DNA of 16,671 nt from Entophlyctis helioformis (GCA_025526915.1 JAHLKH010000369.1:1-16671); one strand, 5' to 3'; numbered from the stretch's first letter, positions 1 through 9,581 are shown. Notes: generated from the sequence alone by a model not told the origin. Program-made: numbers and translations.

Positions 1-1868
1 TGCGGTCGTGGATGCGGATGCCGACGATGGCGGCGACCTCAAGCTGAGCACAACGGCCACCTTTGAGTCGCTGGTACGCCTGCTTGTCTCGGCAGCCTCT
101 CAGTCTGCTTGCTTGTCTGCTTGTCTGCCTGTTTGTGTGCACGCATTCGTGGCTGCTGCTGCTCACATTTGGACGACGGCTGCATCCACAGGGCATCATT
201 CCGCAGATCGTCGAGGCGTGCACAAAGCTTGGATTCAAGCGTCCCTCGGAGATCCAGCAGGCCTCTATTCCGGTTGCGCTCACTGGTGCGTGGCTTGCTC
301 GCTTGCACATGGGCGATCGTGGACGCTGACGAGATTCGCAGGCCGTGACATCATTGGTCTGGCTCAGACGGGATCGGGCAAGACGGCTGCGTTTGCGATC
401 CCCATCCTGCAGTCGCTGTTCGAGTCGCCGCAGCCGCTGTATGCCTGTGTCATGGCTCCAACAAGGTGCGTGCATTCCTGCGTCTTGGTTCCAGCGCATG
501 AATGGCGATGCCGGTGTGCTTACAGGCGGTGCGATGGACAGAGAGCTGGCGTTCCAGATCGGCGAGCAGTTTGAGGCACTGGGATCCACTATTGGCGTGC
601 GGTGTGCGGTCATTGTCGGCGGCATGGACATGATGAGCCAGTCGATCGCGCTGTCCAAGAAGCCGCACATCATTGTGTGCACTCCTGGCCGTCTGGTCGA
701 CCATCTCGAAAACACCAAGGGCTTCAACCTCAAGAACCTCAAGTACCTGGTGTGTTTGTCTGTCTTTCGGCTTGCTGCTCGTCGCTCGTGCGGGAAGTGA
801 GTGCATGGACTGACAGCATGCGGGCGGCAATGCGACATGGCAGGTTATGGACGAAGCCGACCGTCTGCTCGACCTGGATTTTGGACCCGAGATTGAAAAG
901 GTTCTCAAGGTGATCCCGCGCGAGCGCAACACGTACCTCTTCTCGGCGACCATGACGACCAAGGTCGAGAAGCTGCAACGCGCATCGCTCGTCAACCCGG
1001 TCAAGCTGGAAGTCGCCACCAAGTACTCGACCGTTGACACGCTCCTCCAGTACTATCTCTTCTTCCCGTACAAGCAGAAGGAGACGTACCTCACGTACCT
1101 GCTCAACGAGATGGCTGGCAATACGTGCATTGTGTTCACTCTCACGTGCGCGTCTGCCCAGAAGCTTGCCATTATGCTGCGCAACCTTGGCTTCCAGGCC
1201 GTATGTCTCCACGGCCAGATGACGCAGCCCAAGCGGCTCGGCGCGCTCGCAAAGTTCAAGAGCGGCGGCAACAATATCCTGATTGCGACGGATGTTGCCA
1301 GTCGTGGTCTGGATATCCCAGGCGTGGATGTCGTGCTCAACTATGACGTGCCGCAGAGTTCCAAGGACTACATCCACCGTGTCGGACGGACGGCCCGCGC
1401 AGGCCGTGCCGGCAAGTCGATCACCCTCGTGACGCAGTAAGCTTGTCTATTTTAAGTCTGCCGCTATGTGGAGGGTTGAGGCTGACGCCGGCCGTGCTGA
1501 ACAGGTACGATGTCGAGTGGTACCAGCGCATCGAGTATGCCATCCAGAAGAAGCTGGACGAGTACCCGCTCGCGCACGACAAGTCTGCTGTCCTCATGCT
1601 GCAGGAGCGCGTGGCAGAGGCTGTGCGGTTTGCACACATGCAGCTCAAGGAGGAGAACAACAAGCGGAAGCGCGGCCGTGACGGCGACGATGGCGGCCGG
1701 TCAGCCAATGGCGGTGGTGGTGGCGGCGGTCGCGACCATGACGAGGAGTCGGCTGGCAAGCACCTGACCAAGAAGAAGCGTGGCGGTGGCTCGAGTGGCG
1801 GCGGCGATCGCGGCGGCAGCCGTGGTGGTCGTGGCGGTGGTGGTCGTGGCGGCGGCAAGAGACATTAA
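1..1868 (+). CDS. RRP3: DEAD-box ATP-dependent RNA helicase, Rrp3/DDX47 type (5' partial)
   Basis: Exons <1-73, 192-285, 342-465, 542-749, 844-1436 and 1505-1868 join in frame through five GT-AG introns (118, 56, 76, 94 and 68 nt) into 484 visible residues. The start codon lies left of the window, and the family's N-terminus is short, so little is missing. Helicase motifs appear in order: Q motif (GFKRPSEIQ), I (AQTGSGKT), Ia (PTRELA, restored exactly by the 466-541 intron), GG, TPGR, II (VMDEAD), III (SATM), IV, V ([10 protein letters not shown]) and VI ([11 protein letters not shown]). The stretch after motif VI ([13 protein letters not shown], then [16 protein letters not shown]) is characteristic of Rrp3/DDX47, the nucleolar helicase needed for pre-18S rRNA processing. 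The C-terminus is a lysine-rich patch followed by a Gly/Arg RGG-type tail, likely an RNA-binding or nucleolar element. The family call is firm; the exact role is by homology. Confidence 0.95.
74..191 (+). repeat. Tandem CTTGTCTG/CTGCTTGT-type repeat inside helicase intron 1
   Basis: The first helicase intron is dominated by short pyrimidine-rich direct repeats built on TTGTCTGC and TGTCTGCC units, roughly positions 83-140. The splice sites (GTACGC at 74, CACAG ending at 191) leave the reading frame intact. It is the first of several introns in this window made largely of simple tandem repeats. Confidence 0.7.
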
Positions 1869-1897
1869 AGCATAACATGATAAAATGAAGAAGCCCT

Positions 1898-1903
1898 TTT
1901 ATT
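1898..1903 (-). promoter_or_regulatory. Polyadenylation signal AATAAA for the glycosylase gene
   Basis: The minus strand reads AATAAA 20 nt after the glycosylase stop codon. The convergent helicase stop is at 1868, so only 54 bp separate the two coding regions and the two 3' untranslated regions probably overlap. Confidence 0.55.
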
Positions 1904-1922
1904 TGCAAGAACGGCGCGGGTT

Positions 1923-2961
1923 TCACTTGTCCTCCTCGTAAGGCGGCAGCGTCATGTCCTGAAACTGCCACATGTAGAACGATCCCAGAGTGCGATACGG
2001 TTCCCAGATCTCTGCGTGTTTCTTGAGCACCGCGTCCTGGCAGAGAAAGCAGCAATCAGAAAGCTGAAAGCACCGCTGTCTGGCTTAAGCAATCATGGCC
2101 AGCAACACGTACACCAACGTTGTAGTCTTTGCCAGCAGCCTTGAGACCAAAGTGCTGGCACATGCCACGCCGCACGCCCAGATCGCCTGTAGGCAGCACA
2201 TCCGGTCTCCGCAGCTGCATCATCAGAAACATGTCGACGGTCCACGGTCCGATGCCCTTGACGCTGCACAGCAGCGAGCGCAGATCGCCATCCGACAGCG
2301 TCGCCATCACATCCATCGAAATGGTGCCATCCGCGCATTTGGCAGCCAGGTCGCGAATGTACTCTGTCTGGCAGCTCCGCGCCGGTCAGTACGGCCAATC
2401 CATGGATACGAGTGCACACAGAGGCGGCCACACTTTGCGCGCTGATAAGCCCACCGACCGCAAGTCGTCCACCGAGCACGCCATGACTTGTGCAGGTGTC
2501 GGAAACGCCGCCGTGTCCGAATCCGCATCTGTGTCTGTGTCCGTGTCTGTACCGCAGAGCTTTGACACGAAGCGAGACATGATCGTCTGCGCAGCCTTGC
2601 CGTTGAGCTGCTGGAAGATGATGGCCCGTGCGAGGGACTTGAACGGGTCGATGGGCGGGAGTTGCGGAGGGAAGCTCCAGATGTGCGTCGGACAGTGCGC
2701 GATGATGTGGGCGAGTTTAGGATCGCGGGACGAGAGGTGGCTGAGTGCCGCTTTGTATTGCTGCTCGGTTGTGATGCTGGGCTGCTGCTGGTGGTGGTTC
2801 TGCTGCTGCTGGAGGGCTGGTGGTTGCCCTGCAGCTGTCTTGGCGGGCTTGGTGGGCTTGGTGGGCTTGGCTCGCTTGTCGGGCTTGGCGGGCTTGGCCA
2901 CTGGGGCAGGCTCGGCTGCGTCTGCCTGCCGCTTCCGAGTCGCAGATCGAGTCACTCTCAT
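1923..2961 (-). CDS. MAG1: DNA-3-methyladenine glycosylase (Mag1/AlkA-type, HhH-GPD superfamily)
   Basis: Exons 2434-2961, 2113-2367 and 1923-2036 join in phase 0 through introns of 66 and 76 nt (donors GTGTGG and GTACGT) to give 298 residues. The core matches the alkylbase glycosylase fold: FKSLARAIIFQQLNGKAA, then GLSARKTEYIRDLA, a helix-hairpin-helix at about 208-223 (SVKGIGPWTVDMF) and LPTGDLGVRRG with the expected catalytic Asp at 238. Such enzymes remove alkylated bases such as 3-methyladenine and start base-excision repair in the nucleus. The first ~60 residues are Lys/Pro/Ala- and Gln-rich. A TDTDTDTDADSD insertion sits between conserved helices. I chose the start at 2961 because MRVTRSATRKRQ looks like a nuclear N-terminus. 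An in-frame Met at 3063 would add 34 Arg-rich residues, possibly a mitochondrial presequence. Confidence 0.92.
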
Positions 2962-3200
2962 CTGGGTATTGCCGGCCAGCGCATCACGCCGAGGCCCAAG
3001 AGTCAGCAGCCCGCATGAACGGCTGGCGGGCGACGCACATCTGCGAGCATGCCACGCACACAAAGGTCGCCTGTTGGGTCGGTCGGCAAATCATCGACGT
3101 TGGGAATCACTGGATGGAATCCGTATCACGTGATGTCACACGTGACTCTGTGACAGGCAGACTCAAAATTTTGACATTCGAAACTTTCCAAACAGCAAAT
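2962..3200. promoter_or_regulatory. Shared divergent promoter (glycosylase / membrane protein) with two CACGTG boxes
   Basis: This 239-bp interval separates two divergent start codons. CACGTG occurs at 3127-3132, within the palindrome TCACGTGA, and again at 3139-3144. The two are 12 bp apart, about one helical turn, and sit 57-75 bp before the gene 3 ATG. CACGTG is the core site of bHLH factors such as Cbf1 and Pho4. An A/T-rich stretch (about 3167-3200) lies directly before the ATG. Regulation by such a factor is inferred. Confidence 0.5.
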
Positions 3201-4349
3201 ATGCGGCTCGTCGTTGCCGCAGTCCTCGCCACATGGGCCGCCGGTGCAAATGCACAGACGAACTCGGTCCGCGCTGCCATGGGCGTCGCCATCGACTGCT
3301 TCTCGCCCACGACGCTTAGCGTCCAGGCCGTCGTGGCAGCCAACTCGTACATCACCGTGCCAACGCCGCAAAACGCCTCAACCGCTTGCCCGCCTGGCAT
3401 CGTCGACACGATCGCAAAGCGCCAGAACGACTCGGCGCATGTGTACTATTCGGAATGCAGCAGCAACAGCCTCGCCAGTGACTGCGAGTCCAAGTGCAAG
3501 AGCGCCCAACTGCTGTCGCCTTCTCCTGCGGCCAGCGGATGCACAGCTGCGCTGATGCTTGAATCAAGCAGCAGCATTCTCGCAGCGTAAGTGCCGTTCG
3601 TGCTGTGCTGTGCAGATGCTTGGCTGGCTGGCTGATCAGGCGTGCTTGGCAGTCGAACCGAAATGTCCTTCGCCGATAACGGACCAACCGAGTACCTGCA
3701 AGTCAACAGCCACAACGCAGGCGCTCGATGCACGGATGAGTCGCTGGCCCGCGTCTACCGATACCCAGTCTGGACAAACTGCACACTGCTGGGCAACACA
3801 GGCCTCTACATCAGGTCCATCTCGGATGCTCCTGGCATCAAATACTCGCTGTACATCAACCAGTGGTGTACTGGGATCTTACCGGGATTTCTTCAACTGC
3901 AGTCAGTGTCATCGTATGAGCTACGCGAGTGTCGACCAGTATCCAGCTTGAGCACAGCTTTCGAATACGTGGATGGCGGCAGGTTCACCAAGGCAGCCGG
4001 ACTCTTGGGCCAAGGCGTCAACCGGCGCAACGATCCACCGGCAAACAACCAGTCGATGCTCATCATCGCGTCAGTCACTGTCGCAGCAGCAGCTCTACTT
4101 TGTGCGATTGTGCTGTGGGCGATGACTTCCAAGAAGAACGGAACAAGAGATGCCGAGCAGCACGAACTGGATGTTGCATTGCGAACGAGGAACCACCACG
4201 ACACAGCGCCACTGCCGTTGTATGATGACATGCCGCCGACCTACACAGAGATCGATACAGCAAGCTACCCTGTTGACACACCAGCAGCCACAGCACCAGA
4301 CGGCACTCTTGCCGATGTCTCTTCTCCGCCTCTATCCACCTCACACTGA
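3201..4349 (+). CDS. Type I single-pass membrane protein, Cys-rich ectodomain, cytoplasmic PPxY motif; function unknown
   Basis: Two exons, 3201-3586 and 3653-4349, join in phase 2 through a 66-nt intron (GTAAGT...TTGGCAG) into 360 residues. Residues 1-18 form a signal peptide (MRLVVAAVLATWAAGANA, cleavage before QTNS). The ectodomain carries ten cysteines and several NxS/T sequons. One transmembrane helix spans about 263-287 (IIASVTVAAAALLCAIVLWAM) and is followed by a KK stop-transfer. The ~73-residue tail contains MPPTYTEI, a PPxY motif at 323-326 of the kind bound by WW domains of Nedd4/Rsp5 ubiquitin ligases, so ubiquitin-controlled endocytosis is a reasonable inference. I recognise no enzyme or adhesion domain. 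The ATG follows an A-rich leader and starts the signal peptide, which makes this start secure. Confidence 0.8.
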
Positions 4350-4633
4350 TCTATCCAGCAACCTCTCCCAATACACATTGCAGCATGAGCATTCCACTCG
4401 CCATGTTGCCTGTCTTGCCTGTGCGTGCTCTCATGCCCACATTCAGTGATGCCAGTGGCACTGCTTGTCTTGGCGAGTCACGATCATTGTCTCTTGCACA
4501 CTGTTGCCACACTGCGGGCACAGTGCCACACTGTCAAACAGCTGAGCAGCTGGCCGTACACAGACAGATCCGGGAATTGGGATCCAGACAGTGGTTTGCC
4601 AAAAAAGGCAACAGGCAAAACGGGCAAAAGGTG
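4350..4633. other. Intergenic interval, nothing assignable
   Basis: This 284-bp stretch holds the 3' flank of the membrane-protein gene and the 3' flank of the tRNA gene. The short reading frames here have no recognisable protein features. A-runs at about 4601-4606 and 4626-4629 are oligo-T on the minus strand and relate to tRNA termination. Confidence 0.5.
4626..4629 (-). terminator. RNA polymerase III terminator of tRNA-Gly
   Basis: On the minus strand a TTTT run begins 5 nt after the discriminator base of the tRNA. Further T runs follow, including one of six at about 4601-4606. This is the usual arrangement for Pol III termination. Confidence 0.75.
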
Positions 4634-4704
4634 TGCGCCAGCCCGGAATTGAACCGGGGGCTCATCGATGGCAACGATGAATTTTACCACTAAACCACTG
4701 GCGC
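4634..4704 (-). tRNA. tRNA-Gly (anticodon GCC), intronless
   Basis: The 71-nt minus-strand sequence folds as a full cloverleaf. The acceptor stem is GCGCCAG paired with CTGGCGC, with A as discriminator. The anticodon stem is CATCG/CGATG around the loop TTGCCAT, giving anticodon GCC. The T arm is CCCGG-TTCAATT-CCGGG. Internal Pol III promoters are visible: a B box GGTTCAATTCC and an A box TGGTTTAGTGG. No intron, and CCA is not encoded, as expected in eukaryotes. Confidence 0.97.
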
Positions 4705-5275
4705 TACCCTTTTGGTGACCTTGAACTGCGCACGTGCAACATATTCAGTGGATGCTGCAAACATCGCCAATCACCTCAAAACCACACACAATCCCTGCAT
4801 GAGCCTCCAGTTGGCCTCGATGGCGCCTGCGTGGCTTGGCATCTTGCAAAGAATGCTGTCCCCTTGTGTCTGCTCGTGCTGGACTGGACTGCCACTTGAA
4901 CTGCATGCTGCACTGGATCCAGACGAGTGCCACAGACTGGCCAACCGTGTTGCCTGCGTCCAACGGCAGATGTGCGCCATGTTGCGGTCTGCACTCACAG
5001 CTGTTGGTCTTGCATGCGTCTGTGTGCGGCGGGTTGGACAGTCGAATGCAGTCAATGCGGCATGTCCACCTTCAGCCGCAAGTCATGGCAGCCATGCGGC
5101 CATATGAATGTAGACAGTGGCAGATCCTGCAAGCGCGGCCATGGAAGCAGGCGCCTGCTCGTGTCGGATGTCACTGGTGCCGCTGAGCTTGCCCACACAG
5201 ATCAACTTGGGCAATATGCTTGCAAATTCATTGACAGATCTTCAAAACAAACAGACGAGCAGACCACATGTACGC
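4705..5275. other. Intergenic interval of 571 bp; possible BED-type zinc-finger relic
   Basis: No convincing gene is seen. Several short frames are Cys-rich, but without exon structure or codon bias like the neighbours. On the plus strand around 4727-4790, one frame reads CARATYSVDAANIANHLKTTHN, which resembles the second half of a BED-type zinc finger (C...HLxxxH) found in hAT-like transposases. The first CxxC cysteine is missing and no transposase follows. A CACGTG lies at 4731-4736, 27 bp upstream of the tRNA 5' end. The right end should include the 3' UTR of the S41 gene. Confidence 0.3.
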
Positions 5276-8149
5276 TTAGGTTCTGTTAGGGCCAACAGCA
5301 ACCGAGAAGGCAGAGATCGTGGCACCAACAACGTTGACGCCACCGTCGGAAACAAAGCGGAGCGAGAGCGTGAACTTCTCCGACGTGGTGGTGACCGAGA
5401 AGGTCTGGTCAATGGTCGCCTTGCCAGAGATGCCAGGAACCTGCTGACCGGTCTCGCCGTTGATCGACTTGATCAGGGGAATGCCAGAAGCACCGTCGGC
5501 GGCAATGTAGTTGAGGTACAGGTAGTCGTAGTCGGGCTCAGAGTTGACAGTCGCCTTGAGAGTGACCGAGAGAGTTGTGCCGACGGGAGCAGTGAAGAAC
5601 GTCACAATGTCCGTGTCGACGTTGTCAAGGTATGAGGTGCCGTCTCCGATGACCCACTTGTCGCCAACCTTGTTCCAGCCGAGAGCCGGGTTGCCGACAG
5701 CGATGCCGGCGTTGTAGACGCCGACAGCGGGGCCGGTCTTGAGGTCCCACGTGTACGGCTTGGTGGCATCGATGCGGTCAGCATCCTTGGCAAGCGTGCG
5801 CACGTAGCGCTGGGCCTTGACAACCTGCTTGCCGTTGGCCTTGCCGAGAACGGTGAGCTGGGCGTTGCCGAGTCCAGAGCCGGTCGAAGCGACCTTGACG
5901 GGGAAGACGCGCTTGCCGCCAACGTCCGAGAACATGTCGACACGGCGGGCAATGCGCTTGCCGGCAGGCGTCTGGATGAGGATCTCGTTCATGCCGGCGA
6001 TCTCGGGAACAAAGTTGAAGGGGCCAGTCGCGTCAAACGCAATGGGCGAGCTGGCAAAGTGGAGCGCGTTCTGGCCAGTCTTGGCACCGCGACGAGCGAG
6101 TTCATCGGCGATACGATCAAACTGCGTGTTCTTGGGACCCTTGACGGCAATGTCCTCGCGAGTGGGCAGGACAATAATGTCGGTGGGGACACCGCTGTCC
6201 TCGATGAGCTTGCCGAGCGCCTTGCCGGTGCGGACGGTCTGGCGGATACCAACACGCATGGACGAAGCAAGGTCGCCGAGCACATCAGTGTAGGGGAGGG
6301 GGACAAAGTCGTCGTTCTTGAGGAAGTTGGAGGTCGCAACCAGGTTCTTGTGCTCGAGCACGTTGGCACCACCACCGCCGGTGGCCGAGTCCTCACCGAA
6401 GATGATACCAATGTCGGTGTTCTGGATGTTGGCAGACAGGAGCTCACAAGCCGAGAAGCAGTCACCGTCCGTGAGGAGACCGATGGGTCTGACGTACGCG
6501 TGGCCGATCTGGTTGGCCTCGGCCATGGTGCCAAAGTAGCCGAGCTCGGTGTACTTGGAGCCGGGCTTGGTCTTCTCGTACGCCTGACGGAACGAGTCCG
6601 AGGGAGAGTAGGGGTCGACAAACAGACGCTTCATGATCTCCTTGTAGAGGTAGCGGGCACCCATGGGGTCGTGGTCGGCCTGGAAGAGCTGCGGGATGCC
6701 GTCGGCGTACGAGATGAGACCGCCGCCGTTGCCGCGCATGTCAAAGAGGACGGCGTTGGTGTCCTTGAGCTCCTTGGAGAGGAGACCGTGCATGATCGTG
6801 AGTGCGAGCTGGTCGTTGAGGGCACCGGTCGAGTCCTTGGGCTCAAAGTCGTCCATGCGGATCAGGCCGAGGTTCTTGCCCTGGGGGTCGTAGATGCCCC
6901 ACGAGAGGCCAGAGATGTCCGTCTCGGTGGTGGTGACGGGGCCGATCTTGCCGCCCTTGGGCTGCTCGAGGAGAGCCTTGAGCGGGTTGCTGTGCACGGC
7001 CATCGGGGTCTTGAGGTAGTCGATCTTGGGCTTGGCAGATGCAGAGACGGTGGCACCCGTCTCGACAGCGCGGCCAGACTCAACCTGAGCGGGAGCGAAC
7101 TTGGGGCCAGACGGCATGAGCGCAGAGGTCTTGGCCCAGCAGTCGTCGTTGCGGAGCGACACAAAGGGCATGGTGACGGTGTACTGCTGGCCGGTGGTGG
7201 CGGACTTGAGCACGAACGTGTTCTCGTCGCGGCTGGGCAGCTCGTTGTACGCGCCAGAGATACCGGTCATCGAGTAGAGAGCGCTGCGGCGACCGCCGGC
7301 CTCGCCAGCACCGCCAGTGAGCCACTGGTTGTCGCGGTAGTAGTCCTCAAACGACTGGCCGTTGAACGACACGAGCTCGTCACCGACCGAGATCTTGGAC
7401 AGACCGTCCTTGTTGATGTCGAGGACGGGCTTGCGGGAAGTGAAACGGCTGACGATGGGGGTGCGCTTGCCGTCGACCTCGGCAAAGGTGAACACGACAC
7501 CGGTGGCAGCAGTGAAGCAGCGGTAGGGGCCCGAGTTGACGTAGTTGGTGCTGGAGGCGCAAGGAGCGCGGCGGAATGGTGGTCAGATACGGAGAATTTG
7601 CGTGGAGGAGCAGAAGAGTCCATGCGGCACACACGGCACGCGGCACGAGCCGCACGAGCCCACACCGGCGGAAGCAACACAACAGACGGCACAGACGGCA
7701 GCAGACGGAACAGCGACTTACTGGCCGTCACGGAAGTTGGCAAAGGCGTTGGCGTAGGTCAAGTGGAGCTCGGCCTCGGTGACGTTGGCGAGCTTGGCAC
7801 GGACAGCGGCGAGCTTGGGGAAGGGGTCGACGGGCGAGCCGGCGGGGTAGTAGGTCTGCTTGGACTCGAAGTTGACCCAGGTCTGGTGTGTGCACCGCGA
7901 CAGGTGGGCAGGCAGGCAGGCAGGCAGGTGGGCAGCGGCGTAAGGCGCAGGACAAGCACATGGGGGTGACGGCGACGTTGGACGTACCGACAGGAGACGC
8001 TCGACCTGCGTGGCCGTGGTTTCCTTCTGCTCAGGAGTGAGCGGCAGGAAGACGTGCGAGGCACGGTCGTCCTTGATGGGCTTGCCCGAGAACTGGGCCG
8101 AGGCGCCGGCAGCGAGCACGGCAACAGAGAGGAGCGAGAAGGCGACCAT
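5276..8149 (-). CDS. Secreted S41-family peptidase-like protein with PDZ-like region and C-terminal beta-rich domain
   Basis: Exons 7988-8149, 7722-7882 and 5276-7550 (introns 105 and 171 nt, donors GTACGT and GTAAGT) give 865 residues. The last junction creates FRDGHTNY, matching the DGHT/S element before the catalytic core of fungal S41 proteins. A signal peptide covers residues 1-18. A PDZ-like segment lies near 155-176 (KISVGDELVSFNG). The S41 core follows: VLFDMRGNGGG near 376-385, then LLTDGDCFSACELLSA with the likely nucleophile Ser474, and EDSATGGGGAN near 495-505. Residues after about 640 form a Ser/Thr/Gly-rich, beta-rich segment of unknown fold. The family comprises C-terminal processing and CPAF-like serine peptidases; a secreted form would act at the wall or outside the cell. 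The catalytic Lys is not identified by eye, so activity is inferred. The start is set by the signal peptide. Confidence 0.88.
7906..7927. repeat. (GGCA)n microsatellite within S41 gene intron 1
   Basis: Five to six copies of GGCA form part of the 105-nt intron 7883-7987. On the coding (minus) strand it reads TGCC repeats forming the pyrimidine-rich tract before the acceptor. Confidence 0.85.
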
Positions 8150-8154
8150 CTTGA

Positions 8155-8202
8155 CTGTAGGTCTATGCGGATGCGGCCGCACACAGCGGGGGGATCGCTC
8201 AC
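8155..8202 (-). other. Probable 5'-UTR intron of the S41 gene
   Basis: On the minus strand, AAAAG is followed by GTGAGC at 8202 and an acceptor ACCTACAG ends at 8155, five bases before the ATG at 8149. The 48-nt length fits the short end of introns here. Splicing would join the leader to TCAAGATGG. No coding frame depends on it, so the call rests on splice-site quality alone. Confidence 0.45.
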
Positions 8203-8684
8203 CTTTTGAAGTGCGAGCTGCCTGCTGTGATGCGCATTGCTGTGGGCTGTCTTGCCATGCGTCCGACCACGTGTGACAGCCTCGTGGCTGAACACAAGAC
8301 ACATCTGCATCACCATATTTGGTAAAATTGCAGCTCGGCGATAACGCCACTCTGTGAGGGGTAGGCCGCCCCCCTTTCCGGCAATGCTGCCGTGAGGAGC
8401 GGCTGGGCAACGGGAAGCAGTGCGGGACGATAACTCAGCAGCGAGAAGCAGTGCGAGGTGACTGTGCGGCGACTGACCCGCCGCCAGGTCGACGACAACG
8501 ACAGTCTGCGCTCTTCAGTCGTCGACGCTGATGCATGCCGCTCGCAGTCAGCCTCCACCATCAACAGACGGCAAGCAGGTGGTCACCATGTGTCGTCCAC
8601 GTGGTTTTCATTCCACGAGGTTTGGACGAGCAGCAAGCAATTGCCGGCTTTCGAGCCGAAGCGGCGCGGCTGCTTCTGCCGGCT
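8203..8684. other. Intergenic interval: S41 promoter and 7-TM gene 3' flank
   Basis: This 482-bp interval should hold the S41 promoter at its left end and the 7-TM 3' flank at its right. CACGTG occurs at 8268-8273, about 120 bp upstream of the S41 ATG, and again at 8598-8603. No TATA box is obvious near the expected start. I see no gene here; the short frames lack any recognisable feature. Confidence 0.45.
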
Positions 8685-9581
8685 TCAACGACAGCCAACC
8701 CCAAAACGAGCCGCGGACGTGGACTGACTGCTGCTTGGATGCGCTGGCGATGATGGAGGAGCAACACTGGCCGAGTTCTTGGTGGTTCCCGTTTGACTGT
8801 GCTCTTTGATCTTGGCTTCGATGAGCGAGTCTCGCAGCAGGTTGGAGAAGACGTCCGTCAGGAAGATGCGAAAGGCAAAGAAGATGGTGTACCACGACCA
8901 GTACGGGTCATTGCCCGTTGCAAACACTGTGATCTTGAGCACCGAGAGGGCGAGGATGCAGCATAGACATACAATCGACATGTAGAAGAAGCGTGGCTTG
9001 ACCAGCTCGATGTGCAAGATCGACTGCTGCAGAGTCTGGTTGAGTACGTAGAGTCTGTACAGCAGCACGCAGTCGAACACGGATGCAAACAGGTCGGTCG
9101 CGGCATACAGCGACGCGCCAAAGTCGTACTCCTTCGAACTCGTCATCACGGGACCGTTTGGCGCCGTCACGTACAATCCATATCCCAATGGACCCAGACT
9201 CAGCACCTGCAGACTGACGACGAGATACCACAGCTCGGGCTTATCTTGCCAGACCGACACCGTGCGATAGTACGTGAACCACAGAACGAGCGAGCGGGAA
9301 ACATAATCCGTCGACCACGAAATAGGCCCAAAGACATACAATGCGACGGGCGACCGGTTGCCGAACAGCTTGAGCCCAAAGAACAAGGACGACAGCCACC
9401 AGCAAACAGACGCGAAGAAGGGCATTCTGCCGATACGAGCATTCGAGTAGAGGTGGTGGGATGTCAGGGCTATGTAGACGGAGCAGATGAATGCCACCGT
9501 GCTCGAAAACTTGTTGGACTCGATGAAGCTCAAGCGGAACGCCAGAAACGAGGCTTCGGCTGGATCAACCGTCGCGTTCAT
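8685..9581 (-). CDS. Seven-transmembrane protein, orphan (GPCR-like topology)
   Basis: This single exon gives 298 residues from the Met at 9581. Seven hydrophobic segments are visible at about 24-46, 53-74, 80-108, 117-138, 157-180, 197-221 and 228-250. A short N-terminus carries an NAT sequon at residue 2, and a ~48-residue Ser/Pro/Thr-rich hydrophilic tail follows. The layout suggests N-terminus outside and C-terminus inside, as in G-protein-coupled receptors, but I see no DRY or NPxxY motif and no retinal-binding lysine in the last helix, so a named family cannot be given. An upstream in-frame Met at 9713 would add 44 residues with no signal-peptide character and leave only 51 bp to the next gene's stop; I prefer 9581. 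A CACGTG at 9697-9702 lies 116 bp upstream. Confidence 0.75.
   Translation of the reverse strand: MNATVDPAEASFLAFRLSFIESNKFSSTVAFICSVYIALTSHHLYSNARIGRMPFFASVCWWLSSLFFGLKLFGNRSPVALYVFGPISWSTDYVSRSLVLWFTYYRTVSVWQDKPELWYLVVSLQVLSLGPLGYGLYVTAPNGPVMTSSKEYDFGASLYAATDLFASVFDCVLLYRLYVLNQTLQQSILHIELVKPRFFYMSIVCLCCILALSVLKITVFATGNDPYWSWYTIFFAFRIFLTDVFSNLLRDSLIEAKIKEHSQTGTTKNSASVAPPSSPAHPSSSQSTSAARFGVGCR

Noticed and set aside
466..538. Helicase intron 3 ending at an earlier AG (TTACAG at about 525)
   Set aside because: That acceptor does not restore the PTRELA motif; the AG at 540-541 does so exactly.
3852..3902. Possible second intron in the type I membrane protein (GTACTG...CTGCAG)
   Set aside because: Removing it brings in an early stop and loses the membrane helix, whereas reading through keeps the whole transmembrane and tail region.
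4712..5289. Cys-rich plus-strand frames as a zinc-finger gene
   Set aside because: Cysteine abundance comes from TGC/TGT-rich DNA in all frames. No consistent exon model, start context or complete finger could be assembled.
6059..7969. Open plus-strand frame of 636 codons opposite the S41 gene
   Set aside because: It is the antisense of a strongly GC3-biased coding exon. It also runs through two S41 introns. The translation is a Val/Gly/Glu/Leu mix with no domain, while the minus strand carries a complete S41 protein.
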